Shown here: positions 4,499-7,256 of the stretch, in pieces | Numbering within the stretch: the first letter of the stretch is position 1 | Layout: every line of letters begins with the position of its first letter | Assembly: GCA_003661905.1 (NCBI GenBank) | Contig: QMXA01000047.1 | Location: 1 to 7,256 of the forward strand | Direction of reading: 5' to 3' | From: Thermoprotei archaeon | Lineage (GTDB): Archaea > Thermoproteota > Thermoprotei_A > Sulfolobales > Ignisphaeraceae | DNA length: 7,256 nucleotides | Notes under the pieces: generated by a model | Told to the model about the DNA's origin: nothing | Seen by the model: only the letters and a program-made list of their open reading frames with translations | Databases searched by the model: none | Translations under genes and position numbers: made by a program

Positions 4499-5656
4499 TT
4501 ATGTAAGTTCATTATCTACAATTGAACCTGGTTCTAATACTTTACCTATGGGAACTCTTGTTCTTGCACCTATAAAAGCTCCGAGCTTTAAATACCTTCT
4601 TTGCTTCTTAACTATTTCAATGGGCTTAACTATGCCCTTTTCAAGATGCATCAGTGTTTTTGTAATTACATTGGGTTCTATAATACTTTCCTCACCAATA
4701 ACACTAAATCCCAGGAATGAAGCTCTACCTATAGTGACCTTAGGTTGTATATTGCTCCAAACAATTTCTGAATATGAATATATGGATGAATTCTCCTCTA
4801 TGTTAACGTATGTTCTGACCATGGTATGCGACCCTATAAATGTGCCTTGTCCTATGTAAAGCGGTCCTCTCAAAAGAGCATAATGATCAATTACTACTTC
4901 ATCCTCTATTACTACAGGTCCCTTTATTATAGCTGTTGGAGCTATTGATGCATTTTTAGCTATTGAGCTCTTCTTAAGTTCATCAAGTTTATAATATGTA
5001 GCTCTCAGAACATCCCATGGATATCCAATATCAACCCACCAACCACTCCATACAGAGGCTATTACGTTTTCTAATTTAACGTATTTCTCTAGTGCTTTAC
5101 CCATACTTTCTTCTTCTTCAAGTATTGTTAAGAAGTTTTTATTAAATACGAATACTCCTCCACATGCATAAGCTCCAGGAATAGTATCTCTTGGTTTTTC
5201 TATGAATTCCTTAATAGTGTTCATAGAGCTTATGGTCACTGCACCATATAATCTAACATCCTCTTCGGGAATAAGCATCATTGAAGACTTTTCATGTACT
5301 TTATGAGCATCAAGAACTACCTTATAGGCTTCGGGAGGTACTAAGACATCACCATATATAAGTAAGAAGTAATCCTTTATATAATCCCTAGCTGCAAGTA
5401 CAGCTCCTCTTATTTCGGGTTCATATTGCTTAACAATTTCAATCTCCATTATGCGTCCATATTTAACTGTTAAATCTTCGTATAACTCAGGTCTGTCACT
5501 AACGAGGATGATGGAGTTTATACCTATGTTTAATAAGTTATTTAGCACATGTTCAACTACAGGCTTACCTAGTAATTTTAATAATGCTTTTGGCTTTCCT
5601 TTAGTAATAACTCTAAGACCTGTGCCTGCACCACCTACTAGTAATATTGTTTGCAT
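4499..5656 (-). CDS. sugar nucleotidyltransferase with left-handed beta-helix domain
   Basis: A GT-A-type nucleotidyltransferase domain (about 1-225) is joined to a left-handed beta-helix (about 235-385), the layout of GlmU and of archaeal enzymes such as Sulfolobus tokodaii ST0452. The NTP loop reads LVGGAGTGLRVIT (6-18), followed by KPKALLKLLGKPVVEH (21-36). YGD (Asp103), FIEKP (151-155) and WWVDIG (Asp209) provide the usual metal/sugar-binding positions. Hexapeptide-like repeats follow (APTAIIKGPVVIED, LYIGQGTFIGSHTMV) and then KLGAFIGARTR (357-367). Two oddities stand out. Residue 13 is Gly where the signature GGxGTRL has Arg. By my alignment, the beta-helix lacks the His, Tyr and Asn of GlmU-type acetyltransferases. 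Being 13 nt from glmS suggests a role in amino-sugar activation toward UDP-GlcNAc, but another NDP-sugar product or a regulatory role is possible. ATG 5656 has an AGGTG SD 5 nt upstream. Confidence 0.88.
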   Translation of the reverse strand: MQTILLVGGAGTGLRVITKGKPKALLKLLGKPVVEHVLNNLLNIGINSIILVSDRPELYEDLTVKYGRIMEIEIVKQYEPEIRGAVLAARDYIKDYFLLIYGDVLVPPEAYKVVLDAHKVHEKSSMMLIPEEDVRLYGAVTISSMNTIKEFIEKPRDTIPGAYACGGVFVFNKNFLTILEEEESMGKALEKYVKLENVIASVWSGWWVDIGYPWDVLRATYYKLDELKKSSIAKNASIAPTAIIKGPVVIEDEVVIDHYALLRGPLYIGQGTFIGSHTMVRTYVNIEENSSIYSYSEIVWSNIQPKVTIGRASFLGFSVIGEESIIEPNVITKTLMHLEKGIVKPIEIVKKQRRYLKLGAFIGARTRVPIGKVLEPGSIVDNELT

Positions 5657-5669
5657 ACTAACACCTTGC

Positions 5670-7256
5670 TTAAATAACTGTTACAGTTTTGGCTAAATTC
5701 CTAGGTTTATCAGGATCATAACCTCTAGTCGTCGCAGTATAGTAAGCTAGCAATTGGTAAGGTATTATATAAATAGCTGGTGTGAGTTCTGGTGATATGT
5801 TCGGTAATTCAAAAATTTCATGAGATAATCTACGAACTTCTGTAGCATTATGAGGAGCTATAGATATAATCCAAGCTTCCCTTGCTCTCATTTCTTCAAT
5901 ATTACTTAGTATCAATTCATAATTCTCATCATTAAGTACTGTAAATATAACGGGAAAACCTCTTTCTACAAGAGCTATTGGACCATGCTTACTTTCACCA
6001 GCTGGGTAAGCTTCAGCATGTATATAAGCTATTTCCTTAAGCTTAAGAGCCCCTTCCATAGCTATTGGAACCCCTAATCCGCGACCTAGGTAAAACGCAT
6101 TATTTATATGTGCTAATCTCTTTGCAAGTCTTCTTGTCTTAGCTTCAATGAAGGTTATTACCTTAGACGCTATGTCAGGTATTTGTTCAAGTTCTGTAAT
6201 TAAATAATCTATATTCTTACTTGGGAGAGACTTCTTAGTCTTTGCTACTTTAAGTGCTATATACGTGAGTAGAACTACTTGTGTTGTAAATGTTTTAGTA
6301 GCTGCAACACCTATCTCCGGCCCTGCTCTAGTATATATTGCATAGTGAGTTTCTCTTGGAATAGCGCTATCAATAACGTTAGAAATAGCGATTGTACATG
6401 CTCCCTGCTGCTTTGCATATCTAACAGCTGTTAGAGTATCTATGGTCTCACCAGATTGACTAATAGCTATTACAACATCACCTTCCCTTAATCCTCTAAC
6501 GAGCCATTTAGCTTCAGAAGATATGATTGCCTGGCTCCATGTATTAGCTAAGCCTGTAAATAGATATTGAGCTACTAATGCTGCGTGAAAACTGGTACCG
6601 GCTCCAACGAGCATTACTCTCTCAGCTCTTGATATAATTCTAGCAATTTCCTCAATTTCATATCCTAATCCAGCTAATGTAGAAGCAAGTGCTTGTGGTT
6701 GCTCATGTATTTCCTTAAGCATGAAGTGGGGATATCCTCCTTTCTTAGCCATTTCAGAGGTCCATTCTATGGTCTTAACTCTATATGTGATATCAATAGG
6801 TCCTTTACCTAGTTCTTCTATATGTACGGAGCTCGAAGTTATGTAACCTACTTCACCATCTCTTAAAACTATTACTTTTCTTGTATATTCAAGAAAAGCC
6901 GGTATGTCGCTTGCAACAAATACAGCGCCATTAGCTATACCTACAACTAGTGGTGAAGTTTTTCTAGCGAAGAATATCTTATCGGGTTCATCTAGGTCTA
7001 TTACTGCTAGAGCATAAGCACCTTTAAGGGTAGATACAGCTTTTTTAAAAGCTTCAAATGTGTTAAGCCCTTGGGATTTGTACTTTTCTATAAGATGTGA
7101 TACTACTTCAGTATCAGTTTCGCTTCTAAATACATGTCCTTCATTCACTAACGTGTCTTTAATTTCAAGATAATTCTCTATAATCCCATTATGAACAACA
7201 GCTATTCTCCCTTTACAATCTGTATGGGGATGGGCATTGACATCAGTTGGAGCTCC
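5670..7256 (-). CDS. glmS: glutamine--fructose-6-phosphate aminotransferase, N-terminus beyond window
   Basis: GlmS converts fructose-6-phosphate and glutamine to glucosamine-6-phosphate and glutamate, the entry step of hexosamine synthesis. The frame is open to the right edge: 528 codons are visible, beginning GAPTDVNAHPH, which matches E. coli GlmS from about residue 78. Roughly 77 residues, including the catalytic Cys1, are outside. A GTG at 7148 is an internal Val, not the start. Glutaminase motifs present are HNGIIEN and SETDTEV. Two SIS domains follow: the first contains VGAGTSFHA, ISQSGE and EIGVAATKTFTTQ; the second contains YLGRG, EGALKLKE and KHGP. The isomerase residues corresponding to E. 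coli Glu488, His504 and Lys603 are present with identical spacing (16 and 99), and the C-terminus is the canonical PRNLAKTVTV plus Ile. It is the first visible gene of the minus-strand train, 13 nt before the nucleotidyltransferase. I see no glmS-riboswitch evidence, since the 5' end is absent. Confidence 0.97.
   Translation of the reverse strand, partial: GAPTDVNAHPHTDCKGRIAVVHNGIIENYLEIKDTLVNEGHVFRSETDTEVVSHLIEKYKSQGLNTFEAFKKAVSTLKGAYALAVIDLDEPDKIFFARKTSPLVVGIANGAVFVASDIPAFLEYTRKVIVLRDGEVGYITSSSVHIEELGKGPIDITYRVKTIEWTSEMAKKGGYPHFMLKEIHEQPQALASTLAGLGYEIEEIARIISRAERVMLVGAGTSFHAALVAQYLFTGLANTWSQAIISSEAKWLVRGLREGDVVIAISQSGETIDTLTAVRYAKQQGACTIAISNVIDSAIPRETHYAIYTRAGPEIGVAATKTFTTQVVLLTYIALKVAKTKKSLPSKNIDYLITELEQIPDIASKVITFIEAKTRRLAKRLAHINNAFYLGRGLGVPIAMEGALKLKEIAYIHAEAYPAGESKHGPIALVERGFPVIFTVLNDENYELILSNIEEMRAREAWIISIAPHNATEVRRLSHEIFELPNISPELTPAIYIIPYQLLAYYTATTRGYDPDKPRNLAKTVTVI

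Noticed and set aside
4470..4859. Open frame of 129 codons on the plus strand with a hydrophobic product
   Set aside because: It is antisense to the nucleotidyltransferase gene; the composition is that of a complementary-strand shadow.
5451..5696. Open frame of 81 codons on the plus strand
   Set aside because: It is antisense to the start of the nucleotidyltransferase and the end of glmS, with no supporting signals.
7146..7148. GTG as the start of glmS
   Set aside because: The frame continues upstream with conserved GlmS sequence (GAPTDVNAHPH, HNGIIEN), so this GTG is an internal Val and the gene is cut by the window edge.
1..7256. CRISPR array, transposon ends or tandem repeats
   Set aside because: Reading both strands I saw no regularly spaced repeats, no inverted repeat ends and no transposase-like product.

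Overview
The window is an AT-rich piece of an archaeal chromosome. The gene content points to a thermophilic crenarchaeote (Thermoproteota): an archaeal XPB-type helicase, transcription factor TFS, RNA polymerase subunit Rpo11 (RpoL), the exosome subunit Csl4, and a DUF2067-like protein wedged between csl4 and rpoL. Several genes start with GTG or TTG, same-strand genes often overlap by 4 nt, and promoters look like TATA boxes. I cannot name the species; Desulfurococcales-like is only a guess.

Layout. Positions 1-1241 (minus) hold the first 413 codons of an XPB/Rad25-like helicase that runs off the left edge. Positions 1299-1745 (minus) hold an unrecognised 148-residue protein. It is transcribed divergently, across a 77-bp AT-rich spacer, from cutA (1823-2152, plus). 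cutA converges on a long minus-strand gene train that enters from the right edge. In transcription order the train is glmS (7256-5670, 5' end missing), a two-domain nucleotidyltransferase/left-handed beta-helix protein (5656-4499), csl4 (4453-3881), a DUF2067-like gene (3884-3255), rpoL (3241-2954), an unrecognised 117-residue gene (2957-2604) and tfs (2584-2240). Spacings of -4 to +45 nt suggest co-transcription. Hexosamine supply (GlmS, possibly the nucleotidyltransferase) lies upstream of a transcription/RNA-processing block. No gene-free stretch exceeds 100 bases.

The most interesting signal is in the 87-bp gap between the convergent cutA and tfs genes. On the minus strand, directly after the tfs stop, there is a TATA-like box, then about 27 nt later a C-like box (GGATGA), a 15-nt guide, a perfect D' box (CTGA) and a perfect C' box (ATGATGA). 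The guide is complementary to a tRNA-Leu(UAA)-type anticodon arm. Under the box-plus-five rule it would place a 2'-O-methyl exactly on wobble U34. I read this as a candidate box C/D guide sRNA; its terminal D box is poor (CTTA).

A second point is the nucleotidyltransferase. Its nucleotide-binding loop has Gly where the family signature has Arg, and its beta-helix appears to lack the His/Tyr/Asn set of GlmU-type acetyltransferases, so it may not be an ordinary GlmU equivalent.
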